A stretch of DNA of 64,000 nucleotides from Verrucomicrobiaceae bacterium (GCA_027484445.1 JAIXSY010000026.1:1-64000); one strand, 5' to 3'; counted from the stretch's first letter, positions 1 through 6,688 are shown. Program-made: numbers and translations. Notes: generated by a model not told the origin, from the sequence alone.

Positions 1-209
1 ACCAGTGCCTCGCGCAGATCGAGCTTTGGGAAACCAAGGACACCCGTCCCGTCGGCGTCACCGTCCTGCCGAAGAAACTCGACGAAGAAGTCGCCCGCCT
101 GCACCTCGCCAAGATCGGTGTCAAACTCACCGTCCTGAGCAAAGACCAGGCCGACTACATCGGCGTGCCCGTCGAAGGCCCCTACAAGACGGATCACTAC
201 CGTTATTAA
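1..209 (+). CDS. ahcY: Adenosylhomocysteinase, C-terminal end (partial)
   Basis: This is the last 68 codons of a gene that begins before the window; the reading frame starts at base 3 and stops with TAA at 207-209. The translated end contains [17 protein letters not shown] and finishes in the hallmark tail [10 protein letters not shown] of S-adenosylhomocysteine hydrolase, whose C-terminal Lys and Tyr reach into the NAD site of the neighbouring subunit. The enzyme reversibly splits S-adenosylhomocysteine into adenosine and homocysteine and so keeps SAM-dependent methylation running. A strong intrinsic terminator follows 76 bases after the stop, so it is probably the last gene of its transcript. 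Assignment is firm because this tail is nearly invariant in the family. Confidence 0.95.
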   Translation, partial: QCLAQIELWETKDTRPVGVTVLPKKLDEEVARLHLAKIGVKLTVLSKDQADYIGVPVEGPYKTDHYRY

Positions 210-284
210 TGTGGTTCAGCCCTCCGGGCTGAGAACGCAGGCAAGAGGCCTGCACCATACTCCCATCACCACCCCCAAAACCCC

Positions 285-324
285 AAAGCGCGTCCGGTCG
301 AAAGGCCGGGCGCGTTTTGGTTTT
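285..324 (+). terminator. Intrinsic terminator after ahcY
   Basis: An 11-bp stem (289-299 with 304-314, two G-U pairs) closes a GAAA tetraloop and is followed by TTTTGGTTTT. A smaller perfect 6-bp hairpin at 217-231 lies directly after the stop but lacks a T-run. Confidence 0.85.
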
Positions 325-645
325 GAACGAAGGTGAAGCTGCCATGCATACGCACTGAACCAGTTCCATCAACCTATGTCTGGCCTGTGCCTTTGGGCAT
401 AGGGTAGCTTCCACATCGACATCAAAGTGCTGCATCATGGCTTGCAGATGACTCGTCGGAGCTGGCTTTTTGAAAGACGCAGAAGTGTCGTCCGAGCAGG
501 AGATGAACTGGCCAAGCTTTGCTTCGATTGGGCGAGGCTGAACATTCCGCTCTCCTCGCTTGAGCTTTGAGCCTGACGATTTAGAGAAGCAGGGGATCGG
601 CCTCACTGCACTTTTTCTCATTGTTCTCTACCCCAGGAATCACCC
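325..645. other. Intergenic region without recognisable gene
   Basis: Between the ahcY terminator and the DUF808 gene I see no convincing coding sequence. A minus-strand open frame crosses this stretch, but it runs through the ahcY terminator and matches no family I know. The promoter of the downstream gene should lie here; I cannot point to a clear -35/-10 pair. Confidence 0.4.
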
Positions 646-1605
646 ATGACATCAGGATGGATCGCTCTGCTGGATGACCTTGCCACGCTCACCAAAGTGG
701 CTGCCTCTTCACTTGATGATGCTGCGGGACAGGCGGCCAAGGCGGGGAGCAAAGCGGCAGGCATCGTCATTGATGATGCCGCCGTGACACCACGGTACGT
801 CGTCGGCCTCAGCGCGGATCGCGAGCTACCCATCATCGCCAAGATCGCCGCCGGCTCGTTGAAGAACAAGCTGCTGCTTCTGCTGCCTGGAGCCCTGTTG
901 CTGAGCTTTTTCGCCCCCTGGGCCATCACGCCTTTGCTGATGGCAGGCGGTGCTTTCCTCTGCCTGGAAGGCTACCACAAGGTCGTGGACCTCGTGCGCC
1001 CTGGTCATGGGGATCACAGCGAGGCAACGACCACAGCGCAGACGGTGGAAGAGCTAGAAAAAGAACGCGTGAGCAGTGCCATTCGCACCGATTTCATCCT
1101 GTCGGCGGAGATCATGGCCATTACCCTTGCAGCCGTGGCTTCGTCTCCCGTTTGGCTGCAAGCCGTAATCCTCGGTGTGGTGGGCACGGGCATGACTTTG
1201 CTCGTTTATGGAGCCGTGGCTGTGATCGTGAAAGCTGACGATGCCGGAGTCGCCCTCGCGCGACAATCTCAGGGAATCGTTCGTGCGCTTGGACGCGGCA
1301 TTGTGCTCGGGATGCCTCTTTTTTTGAAGGTGCTAAGCCTAATCGGCATGGTGGCCATGCTCTGGGTCGGCGGTGGCATCCTCATCCACGGTCTGCATGA
1401 ACTCGGTGTCCATGCCCCTGAAGAAGCGGTGCATCACGCCGCTGAGTTCGTGGCAAGTCTCGTGCCCACCATGCATGGTGTACTTGCTTGGCTCGTCGGT
1501 GCTGGCATCGCAGGTGTGCTCGGCGTCATCGTGGGTGCCTTGGTCGATCCATTGGCGAACCACGTTTTGATTCCGGCCTACCAAAAGATCAAAAAACGCC
1601 GTTGA
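646..1605 (+). CDS. DUF808 family inner-membrane protein (YedI-like)
   Basis: The 319-residue product matches the DUF808/YedI family along its length. The N-terminus has the family pattern IALLDDLATLTKVAA, then DDAAVTPRYVVGLSADRELP, followed by several hydrophobic segments (about residues 85-115, 145-200, 225-255 and 275-300). It is predicted to be a multi-pass cytoplasmic-membrane protein. The family's biochemical role is not established, so I give none. It stands alone between the ahcY terminator and a convergent AraC-type gene 19 bases away. The start is preceded by a weak purine-rich ribosome site about 8 bases upstream. Confidence 0.85.
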   Translation: MTSGWIALLDDLATLTKVAASSLDDAAGQAAKAGSKAAGIVIDDAAVTPRYVVGLSADRELPIIAKIAAGSLKNKLLLLLPGALLLSFFAPWAITPLLMAGGAFLCLEGYHKVVDLVRPGHGDHSEATTTAQTVEELEKERVSSAIRTDFILSAEIMAITLAAVASSPVWLQAVILGVVGTGMTLLVYGAVAVIVKADDAGVALARQSQGIVRALGRGIVLGMPLFLKVLSLIGMVAMLWVGGGILIHGLHELGVHAPEEAVHHAAEFVASLVPTMHGVLAWLVGAGIAGVLGVIVGALVDPLANHVLIPAYQKIKKRR

Positions 1606-1624
1606 ACGATTTCCTCCGAAGGAT

Positions 1625-2506
1625 CTAGGCCGCTGAGCTACGCTCCAGCAGTGGCACATGAATCCAGGTGCGGAGCTTCTCAGCCGGCACGCGCCCAGGC
1701 TGGTCCAGATACACTTCGAAGGCGGGAGATTCCCCTAGCCTTTCGTTCCCTGCGGGCAACCACGCCCCATAAATTTGGTCGTAGGTCTGGGGCAGATCGG
1801 CATGAGGGCCACGGTGCAGGAAGACGGCATGGCGTCCGCCCGGCAGCCAACGCTCCTCGACCTCGCCTCGTGGGGCGGCAGGCAGACGAAAGCGCAGGCA
1901 GGCATCGTAGCGTCGATTCTCCGCCGCAGTGATCTCGGGGTCATCGTGACAGATGCCGATCATCTCTGCAGGAAAATGCAGCCACACTCGCCAAGCCAGT
2001 GTGCTCATCAGCACCTGCCATGCCTCGGGAGCCGATTCCGCATAGGGACCTTGGCGGCGCACGAAAACCACCCGCATGGGCCGACGATTCACGAAACGGA
2101 GCGGTTCGATCTTGGCGGGCTTCTTCAGCTCTGGCCTTTTGAGTATGGCCGCCTGGTCTGCTCGGCGCCAGACCGTGGGAGATGCCCCAAAACCACGCTC
2201 AAAAGCCCGTGTGAAAGCAGCCGGGCTCTCGTAACCTACGGCGAGCGCCACCTCGCTGATTTCCCGATTCGAATGCCGCAGCAACAAAGCCGCGCGTTCC
2301 AAGCGAATCCGTCGCAGATGCTCGCCCACCGCCTCGCCAGTCATCGCACGAAAGACGCGGTGAAAGTGACAAGGCGAAAGACACGCCACATGCGCCAGCT
2401 GCTCCAAATCCAGCGGTTCACACAGCCGATCCTCCAGGTAGGCGCGGACACGATCCATGCGGCGCTGGTATTCCTCTTGAGTGCTAGAGCGTCGGGGCAC
2501 AGTCAC
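1625..2506 (-). CDS. AraC-family regulator with GyrI-like ligand-binding domain
   Basis: The 293-residue protein carries an N-terminal AraC/XylS double helix-turn-helix (about residues 10-115) with typical elements such as HFHRVFRAMTGEAVGEHLRR and VALAVGYESPAAFTRAFERG. Residues about 130-290 resemble the GyrI-like/effector-binding domain (PMRVVFVRRQGPYAESAPEA, with a closing TWIHVPL strand). This HTH-plus-GyrI layout is that of regulators such as Rob, which bind small hydrophobic ligands and activate transcription. The SRPBCC gene lies 25 bases upstream on the same strand, so the two probably share a transcript and the SRPBCC protein may be functionally linked. The natural ligand cannot be read from the sequence. 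Confidence 0.88.
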   Translation of the reverse strand: MTVPRRSSTQEEYQRRMDRVRAYLEDRLCEPLDLEQLAHVACLSPCHFHRVFRAMTGEAVGEHLRRIRLERAALLLRHSNREISEVALAVGYESPAAFTRAFERGFGASPTVWRRADQAAILKRPELKKPAKIEPLRFVNRRPMRVVFVRRQGPYAESAPEAWQVLMSTLAWRVWLHFPAEMIGICHDDPEITAAENRRYDACLRFRLPAAPRGEVEERWLPGGRHAVFLHRGPHADLPQTYDQIYGAWLPAGNERLGESPAFEVYLDQPGRVPAEKLRTWIHVPLLERSSAA

Positions 2507-2531
2507 GAAAATGCCATTCAGATCCGCCAGA

Positions 2532-3047
2532 TCAACTGCCGCCCTGCTCGGCGGTGCGGGCGAGCTGATCGAGGTAACTTTCCATGAAAGCCTGAGGATC
2601 GAATGCGAGCCGTGCCAAAACTCGCGCCCATGGATTGGACACCGTTGATGTCTCCTCCACCTGAAGGCGTGTGCGCTGCGGTGTCAGGGATTCCAACCTG
2701 CCGGACCACCTTCCTTCCGCAGGTCCTGAGAACCGAATGACCCACTCCACCGGCTCGATTCGGCTTTCGGTTGAAAAGGCAATGCTCGGCCCGCGATGCG
2801 GATGCTCAACCCAGCGTTCATGACCCGGCGTGGCGTCGATCAGCTCGACCTTGGCCAAGTCCTTTCTCCAGGTCGGCTGATGGGCCACATCGGTGATCAG
2901 CCGCCAGACTTGGTCCCGAGGCGCCGAGATTTCACGGCCAGCCTTTGCTGTGCGTGAAGCTGGCAGCATCATGCCGACGACACCCACGGCGAGCCCGATG
3001 GCACCTAACCCAATCAAGAGGAAAAAAAGGATCTTCATGACGCCCAT
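2532..3047 (-). CDS. SRPBCC (START/polyketide cyclase-like) family protein, membrane-anchored
   Basis: The 171-residue protein opens with a hydrophobic segment (ILFFLLIGLGAIGLAVGVVG) that is either a signal anchor or one transmembrane helix. The rest is a helix-grip SRPBCC domain: ISAPRDQVWRLITDVAHQPTW is the typical first strand-helix unit, and LQVEETSTVSNPWARVLAR leads to the C-terminal helix. Such domains hold a hydrophobic ligand cavity. A second Met three residues in (3038) is an equally possible start. It precedes the AraC/GyrI gene by 25 bases. Its 5' side borders the repeat-rich island, and no promoter is evident between 3048 and 3060. Confidence 0.8.
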   Translation of the reverse strand: MGVMKILFFLLIGLGAIGLAVGVVGMMLPASRTAKAGREISAPRDQVWRLITDVAHQPTWRKDLAKVELIDATPGHERWVEHPHRGPSIAFSTESRIEPVEWVIRFSGPAEGRWSGRLESLTPQRTRLQVEETSTVSNPWARVLARLAFDPQAFMESYLDQLARTAEQGGS

Positions 3048-3099
3048 TCCCTAGCCAACTGCGATAGCCCTGCTTTGCCGTTCTTGCGCTTTTCGCAAA

Positions 3100-3219
3100 T
3101 CAACGGTGTATCTGAGGCCGGCACACTGGCCTTATCTCCACCACCCATTCGGAGTGCTCCAGGTCCACCGCGAGAAAGGAGACCAGCGGCCCGCTGTCCA
3201 GCAGCAGCGTCTGTCTCAA
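3100..3219 (-). pseudogene. Truncated PIN-domain toxin remnant (copy 1)
   Basis: Only the first strand and helix of a PIN domain remain: LLLDSGPLVSFLAVDLEHSE, with the first catalytic Asp retained but the usual DTGP changed to DSGP. After about residue 27 the frame runs into the roughly 80-bp non-PIN sequence shared with copy 2 and stops at 3100-3102, giving 39 codons against the usual 120-140. The three other acidic residues of a PIN ribonuclease site are therefore absent. A TTG start overlapping the antitoxin stop is the only initiator. It cannot be an active toxin. Confidence 0.7.
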
Positions 3220-3381
3220 CGGCCAAAGCGCTTCATGTGTTTGGGATTCGTCGCCAGATCATGGGCCAGATCGTAGCAGGTGGCGGCGCGGGCCGACTTC
3301 GACAGTCGGCGTGCTCGGCTTTCCTGGTCCAGCCGCAGCAGCAACGAATCAATCCGGAAGTTTGAGAGAAAGAGTGCTCAT
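3216..3381 (-). pseudogene. CopG/RHH antitoxin pseudogene (copy 1)
   Basis: The copy starts like the intact gene at 6385-6618 (MSTLSLKLPD) but then has a 4-base duplication (ATTG) that causes an immediate in-frame stop. Two further deletions remove segments that in the intact copy lie exactly between short direct repeats (GTCGAAGTCGGC and GATCTGGC). That pattern is typical of replication slippage. The remnant is 166 bases against 234. It keeps the overlapping arrangement with the toxin remnant downstream. Confidence 0.78.
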
Positions 3382-3452
3382 GAGTCGCGCATGGTCCTAC
3401 CAGCCGATCTTGGCAGCAATACCGAATCTTCGCGATGTGCGCCAAGCTGTGG

Positions 3453-3551
3453 CTCCGCGCCGTCCTCGCCATCCGCAACTAACCCCAGCCTACACGCCAA
3501 CGCCACAAGCCCGCGCGGTGCAGGAAGATGAGCATGATCAGGTGTTGGGAT
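3453..3551. repeat. Dispersed intergenic repeat A, copy A1
   Basis: One of four related copies (A1 3453-3551, A2 4612-4747, A3 5351-5488, A4 6689-6763). The shared core runs from CTCCGCGCCGTCC through CCGCCACAAGCCCGCG to GCAGGAAGATGAG and ends near a GGTTG. A1 is the most diverged. Confidence 0.75.
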
Positions 3552-3630
3552 GATCTGTCAAACATTTGCAGCCTGACGGCATTTCCCGATTCAGACCCAG
3601 CACCGGAAGGTGACACCGCGAGAGTTTAGA

Positions 3631-3668
3631 AAACCGCAGAGAATACCCCAATTGGATTTCTCTGCGGT
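3631..3668 (-). terminator. Hairpin/terminator after the GxxExxY gene
   Basis: On the minus strand, two bases after the stop codon, ACCGCAGAGAA pairs perfectly with TTCTCTGCGGT across a 14-base loop and is followed by TTTTCT. It works as an intrinsic terminator and is also part of the left inverted terminus of the element. Confidence 0.65.
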
Positions 3669-3670
3669 GT

Positions 3671-4486
3671 TTACGGCTTGGAAGGCAGGGAGAATCTTTT
3701 GACCTCCGCAGCCATGGACTCAGCGTGGAAATTAAGACAGATCCCTTCTTCGATTCTGGCGGCTTTGAGCAGGGAGCGCTGACGGGCAAGGTGGACCGGC
3801 TCGACCTTCTGTGCGCAGACGCTAGCGATCATGAGCCGACCTTCGACCAGCAGCGGGATTTCTTTGGCGCTGAGGATGAGTTGTTCGCGGTAGAGCAAGT
3901 TGGCGGGAAGTCTTTGCTCGATTCTCAGGCCACGCAGCTTCATCTCATGAGCCAGAGCTGCCTCGTAAGCACTACGGAGCAGACCCGGGCCGAGAAGATG
4001 CTGCACTTCGAGCGCGGCATCAATGACCTCGTAGGAGAGATCATCCATCGCCTCACTGGTGGAAGTTGGGATGCGCGGCGTGGGCATTTGGGGACTGCTG
4101 TTGGCTCGGCGGACGATGCCGTCTCGGAGCACGAGGCTGCAGAAATTCATGAGCAGCCCGAGTTTGAGTTGGGCGAGCCGCAGGTAGGTGAGGAGTTGCG
4201 CCTCATGCAGCGGATGAAGCTTCTCGACGGCTTTCAATTCCAGCAGCAACCAACCCGCGACGACGAGGTCCATGCGGTAGCCGCAGTCCAGCTTCGTGCC
4301 TTTGTAGATCAGCGGCAGAGGCACTAGGCATTCGTGTTCGATGCCAATCGCCAGCAGTTCCAGATGCAGCCCCCGTTCATAGTCCGACTCATCCAGCCCT
4401 GGCCCAAACTCCCGATGCACCGCGATGGCCGCGCCGATGACTTGCCCGGTCAGATCCGAGCCGAGGTTCTCATGCTGGGTTTTCAT
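3671..4486 (-). CDS. Tandem GxxExxY-family protein (PD-(D/E)XK-like fold), second domain degenerate
   Basis: The 271-residue product contains two GxxExxY domains where the family normally has one of about 125-140 residues. Domain 1 (residues 5-125) has GLDESDY at 30-36 and the nuclease-like constellation D73, E83, K85 (RMDLVVAG, LLELKAVEKL) followed by H94 and QLLTYLR. Domain 2 (148-271) keeps the fold pattern (SYEVIDAALEV, LLGPGLLRSAYEAAL), but the motif Glu is Arg171 and the Asp and ExK positions are replaced (LLVEGRLMIASVCAQKVEPV), so it is probably inactive. I chose Met at 4486 because upstream codons run into the right-hand inverted terminus. Family function is not established; nuclease activity is only suggested by the residues. 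Confidence 0.8.
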   Translation of the reverse strand: MKTQHENLGSDLTGQVIGAAIAVHREFGPGLDESDYERGLHLELLAIGIEHECLVPLPLIYKGTKLDCGYRMDLVVAGWLLLELKAVEKLHPLHEAQLLTYLRLAQLKLGLLMNFCSLVLRDGIVRRANSSPQMPTPRIPTSTSEAMDDLSYEVIDAALEVQHLLGPGLLRSAYEAALAHEMKLRGLRIEQRLPANLLYREQLILSAKEIPLLVEGRLMIASVCAQKVEPVHLARQRSLLKAARIEEGICLNFHAESMAAEVKRFSLPSKP

Positions 4487-4611
4487 GCACCGAATTTCAC
4501 ATCGCAAGAGATCAGAAGACCGCAGAGAAGACCATTTCAAATTTCATCTCTGCGGTCTTCTAAACTCTGCGGTGTATTTCACTGCCGTTGGAAAGCGGCT
4601 GGTTCGCGCTG

Positions 4612-4747
4612 CGGATCACTCGCCCCTCCACCAAGGCAGCACACGGAGTCAGCCTCCGCGCCATCCGCACCTGCCCCCAGCCCACACGCCACCGCCACCA
4701 GCCCGCGCGGTGCAGGAAGATGAGGATGAGGTGCGGTTGGGCTGGTT
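4612..4747. repeat. Dispersed intergenic repeat A, copy A2
   Basis: This is the extended form of the repeat, shared with A3: CGCCCCTCCACCA...GGCAGCAC upstream, then the core with CACCTGCCCCCAGCCCACAC and GTGCAGGAAGATGAGGATGA. It begins 36 bases after the GxxExxY element and ends 45 bases before the parDE-like pair. Confidence 0.8.
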
Positions 4748-4792
4748 AGTCAGTCAGTTGCATCTGGCGGGCTTTGTGGCATTCGGTTGGGC

Positions 4793-5038
4793 ATGACCAT
4801 TACCCTACCACCGGCTTTGGATGCTCTTATGGCCAGGAAGATGGCCTCCGGCTTGTATCAAGATGCCAGCGAGGTCGTGCGGGAAGCTTTGCGGCAGATG
4901 GAGTCACGGGAGTCAGCGCTGGAGTGGTTGCGGAAGGAAGCTGCCACAGGCTTTGATCAGTTGGATCGTGGTGAGTCGGTCGAAATGGATCGTGACGCTT
5001 TCATGAATCACTTCCGCTCCCGCAGGCAGGTCGCATGA
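4793..5038 (+). CDS. Type II antitoxin, ParD-like ribbon-helix-helix
   Basis: The 81-residue protein begins MTITLPPALDALMARKMASG, an N-terminal beta strand plus helix typical of ParD-type ribbon-helix-helix DNA-binding antitoxins, followed by YQDASEVVREALRQM and an acidic C-terminal tail (GFDQLDRGESVEMD) expected to wrap the toxin. I prefer the ATG at 4793 to an in-frame TTG two codons earlier. Its stop overlaps the toxin start as ATGA, implying translational coupling. In this family the antitoxin neutralises ParE and represses its own operon. The pair looks complete, unlike the neighbouring CopG/PIN copies. Confidence 0.88.
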   Translation: MTITLPPALDALMARKMASGLYQDASEVVREALRQMESRESALEWLRKEAATGFDQLDRGESVEMDRDAFMNHFRSRRQVA

Positions 5039-5343
5039 CTTGCCATCTGGCTCAAGCTGCCATCGAAGACTTGGAGTCCATCGAGGACTACACCGTGCGG
5101 ACCTGGGGTGCCGAACAGGCGGACCGCTATCTGGCGATGCTATGGGCCACCTTCGAGCAGATCGGTGCCAACCCTAGCCGCTGGCGCTTGCGCCCGGAGC
5201 TTCATCCCGACTGCCGCCTCTGCCTGGCTGGCCGCCATGCCATCTTGTTTCGAGTGAGGGATGAACGCGTCGAAATCGCCCGCGTGCTGCACGACGCAAT
5301 GGAATTTCCGCGTCATGCTGAAGGCCTGTTTAGAGAGAGCTGA
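5035..5343 (+). CDS. Type II toxin, ParE/RelE superfamily
   Basis: The 102-residue protein fits the ParE fold and size. LAQAAIEDLESIEDYTVRTW is the N-terminal strand/helix hairpin, GAEQADRYLAMLWATFEQIG the second helix, NPSRWRLRPELHPDCR the connecting segment, and RHAILFRVRDERVEIARVLH the C-terminal strands ending in the usual motif before a hydrophobic tail. ParE toxins typically poison DNA gyrase, while RelE relatives cut mRNA on the ribosome; the sequence alone does not decide between them, although the ParD-type partner favours ParE. It is coupled to the antitoxin by a 4-base overlap and followed by repeat copy A3. Confidence 0.87.
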   Translation: MTCHLAQAAIEDLESIEDYTVRTWGAEQADRYLAMLWATFEQIGANPSRWRLRPELHPDCRLCLAGRHAILFRVRDERVEIARVLHDAMEFPRHAEGLFRES

Positions 5344-5350
5344 ACCGCCG

Positions 5351-5488
5351 CCGATCACCCGCCCCTCCACCACGGCAGCACGCGGATCCAGCCTCCCCGC
5401 CGTCCGCACCTGCCCCCAGCCCACACGCCACCGCCACAAGCCCGCGTCGTGCAGGAAGACGGGGATGAGGAGCGGTTGAGATGGTTGG
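5351..5488. repeat. Dispersed intergenic repeat A, copy A3
   Basis: Closest relative of A2, starting CCGATCACCCGCCCCTCCACC eight bases after the parE-like stop. It occupies most of the space between this operon and the convergent antitoxin/toxin pair at 5542-5998. Confidence 0.8.
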
Positions 5489-5541
5489 TAAGACAGTTGC
5501 CCGCCCCCGTTTCCCGTGCTTAGCGGGTTTGACAGCCGAGA

Positions 5542-5799
5542 TCATAAAAGGACGATATCGAGGATTCTCAGCTCATGCACCGGGCCGTCTGCCCAATAGG
5601 TGAGGAGGTAGTCCTCGACCCGCAGGTTCTCCAAAAGCCGACCCGCGCTGTCCGCAGTTTGGTAATCCCCGAGGCGACCTGGGTTATCCGCCAGTTGATG
5701 GATGATCTTGGCGAGTCGCTGCTGCCGCTTGCGGGAAAGGGAGCCGAACAGCTCCCACGCTCTCGCGGACAAAACAGGCTCGTAGGATTTCGCCGCCAT
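5542..5799 (-). CDS. Putative type II toxin, RelE/ParE-like
   Basis: The 85-residue protein has the RelE-like layout: YEPVLSARAWELFGSLSRKR, a helical middle QQRLAKIIHQLADNP, then a C-terminal sheet with RLLENLRVEDYLLTYWADGP and a closing ELRILDIV strand. It is shorter than many RelE toxins but complete in order of elements. The start at 5799 lies two bases beyond the antitoxin stop codon, so the genes form a tight antitoxin-first operon. A longer frame with an earlier Met (5850) would overlap the antitoxin heavily and is unlikely. Target unknown; RelE relatives usually act on translated mRNA. Confidence 0.72.
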   Translation of the reverse strand: MAAKSYEPVLSARAWELFGSLSRKRQQRLAKIIHQLADNPGRLGDYQTADSAGRLLENLRVEDYLLTYWADGPVHELRILDIVLL

Positions 5800-5800
5800 G

Positions 5801-5998
5801 TCAGCGCGTGGCGGCTGGTTTGCTTGGCAGCCGGAACTTCTTGCCGGCATCCATCTCGGCCATGCGGCGCGTCATTTCTTTCTGCCAGGCCGGCGTCTGC
5901 TGCTTCAAGCGGTGCAGATACGCGCTGATCTCCTGCCGCTCCCTTTCCGTGATCTGGGAGAGCTGCTGTTTGAGTTGAAGCATGGCGATGGCGCTCAT
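5801..5998 (-). CDS. Putative type II antitoxin, small helical protein
   Basis: This 65-residue protein (start MSAIAMLQLKQQLSQI) is almost wholly helical and charged, with ISAYLHRLKQQTPAWQKEM and a basic tail ending PSKPAATR. Its size, charge pattern and position one base before the RelE-like gene identify it as the cognate antitoxin rather than any sequence motif I can name. No clear ribbon-helix-helix strand is visible at its N-terminus. Expected role is to bind the toxin and repress the operon. Immediately upstream lies a non-coding stretch with a possible antitoxin fragment. Confidence 0.65.
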   Translation of the reverse strand: MSAIAMLQLKQQLSQITERERQEISAYLHRLKQQTPAWQKEMTRRMAEMDAGKKFRLPSKPAATR

Positions 5999-6230
5999 GT
6001 CGGTAGTTTGGAGGAAGCAAAAGCCTTTGCAACACCCGATGCGGCCCGGCGCATGGCGACGTTGGCGACCTGCTCGCGGAGTAAGGCTTCGACTGGGGCG
6101 GTCAGGGTGACCTTCGTATTTCTTCGCCTGCGCCGGGCAAGCTCCAACGCCCCGGCTTTCTCGTGTGCCTGACGACGACAAGAGAGGGACCGCTATTTTG
6201 TCAAGCAGTTGCACCCTGACCCCGTTTCCC
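5999..6230. other. Gene-free stretch with possible antitoxin fragment
   Basis: No intact gene is visible. On the minus strand a short frame reading NTKVTLTAPVEALLREQVAN (about 6065-6125) resembles the first strand and helix of a ribbon-helix-helix antitoxin, but it has no partner and no continuing domain. The stretch ends where repeat unit B2 begins. It probably holds decayed cassette material and the promoter of the 5998 operon. Confidence 0.35.
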
Positions 6231-6313
6231 GCGATAGCCCTGCTTTGCCGTTCTTGCGCTTTTCGCAAATCAACGGTGTATCTGAGGCCGGCACACTGGC
6301 CTTATCTCCACGC

Positions 6314-6388
6314 TCATTCGGAGTGCTCCAGGTCCGCCGCGAGAAAGGAGACCAGCGGCCCGGTGTCCAGCAGCACCGTCTGCTTCAC
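6314..6388 (-). pseudogene. Truncated PIN-domain toxin remnant (copy 2)
   Basis: A GTG start overlapping the antitoxin stop as GTGA begins a 24-residue product with the canonical PIN opening VLLDTGPLVSFLAADLEHSE and then a TGA. A full PIN toxin has about 120-140 residues and three more conserved acidic residues, so this is only the first strand and helix. The residue context DTGP is intact here, whereas copy 1 has DSGP. The cassette therefore carries an antitoxin without a working toxin. Confidence 0.75.
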
Positions 6389-6618
6389 TGGCCGAAGCCC
6401 TCCATGTATTTGGGATTCGTCGCCAGATCCTTCGGCAGCTTCTTGCGGATCGAACCCGCCAGATCGTAGCAGGTAGCGACGCGGGCCGACTTCGACGGCT
6501 GCAACTCGCGCTCCAACGCCGAGCGGACGAGCGCCGACTTCGACAGCCGCCGTGCGCGGCTTTCCTGGTCCAGCCGCAGCAGCAACGAATCCGGTAATTT
6601 GAGAGAAAGGGTGCTCAT
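6385..6618 (-). CDS. CopG/RHH-family antitoxin (orphan)
   Basis: The 77-residue protein is a ribbon-helix-helix antitoxin: MSTLSLKLPDSLLLRLDQES forms the DNA-binding strand and first helix, RRLSKSALVRSALEREL the second helix with the usual S-K-S/A-x-x-V-R signature, and the C-terminal tail carries the DLAGSIRKKLPKDLATNP element common in antitoxins of PIN toxins. I start at the Met of MSTLSL; an in-frame upstream Met would run through repeat A4. It overlaps the truncated toxin. Such an orphan antitoxin could still repress its own promoter or cross-neutralise a related toxin elsewhere, which is inference. Confidence 0.8.
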   Translation of the reverse strand: MSTLSLKLPDSLLLRLDQESRARRLSKSALVRSALERELQPSKSARVATCYDLAGSIRKKLPKDLATNPKYMEGFGQ

Positions 6619-6688
6619 GAGTCGCGCATGGTAATACCAGCCGATCTTGGCGGCAAGACCGAATCTTCGCGATGTGCGACAAGCTGAA

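Larger units (their letters stand above)
3061..3551. repeat. Repeat unit B1+A1: degraded antitoxin/toxin cassette copy
   Basis: This block is a diverged copy of 6231-6763. Bases 3061-3140 and 6231-6310 are nearly identical, and the similarity continues through the CopG/PIN remnant to about 3455 and on into the dispersed repeat A (3453-3551). Relative to the other copy it has lost two internal segments inside the antitoxin and gained four bases. The block ends 61 bases before the terminal inverted repeat of the GxxExxY element. Confidence 0.8.
3613..4575. mobile_element. Putative GxxExxY element with ~30-bp terminal inverted repeats
   Basis: Bases 3613-3642 and the reverse complement of 4547-4575 match over about 30 positions with one single-base indel and one mismatch; both begin ACACCGC and contain AGAGTTTAGAA and CCGCAGAGA. 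Each end also folds into a hairpin built on the same word: 3633-3643 with 3658-3668 on the left, and 4514-4528 with 4547-4561 on the right (15-bp perfect stem). The only gene inside is the GxxExxY gene. No transposase is present and I see no obvious target-site duplication, so mobility is inference from the termini. Confidence 0.6.

Noticed and set aside
127..621. Minus-strand frame of 164 codons after ahcY
   Set aside because: It runs through the ahcY terminator and the end of ahcY, resembles no family and has no ribosome site; likely a chance frame in high-GC DNA.
3613..4575. Target-site duplication around the GxxExxY element
   Set aside because: The bases just outside the two termini do not match each other, so I do not claim a duplication.
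4612..4747. Repeat A as integron attC sites
   Set aside because: One copy ends in GTTGGGC, which fits GTTRRRY, but the other copies do not, no matching RYYYAAC partner is evident, the modules lie on both strands and no integrase is present.
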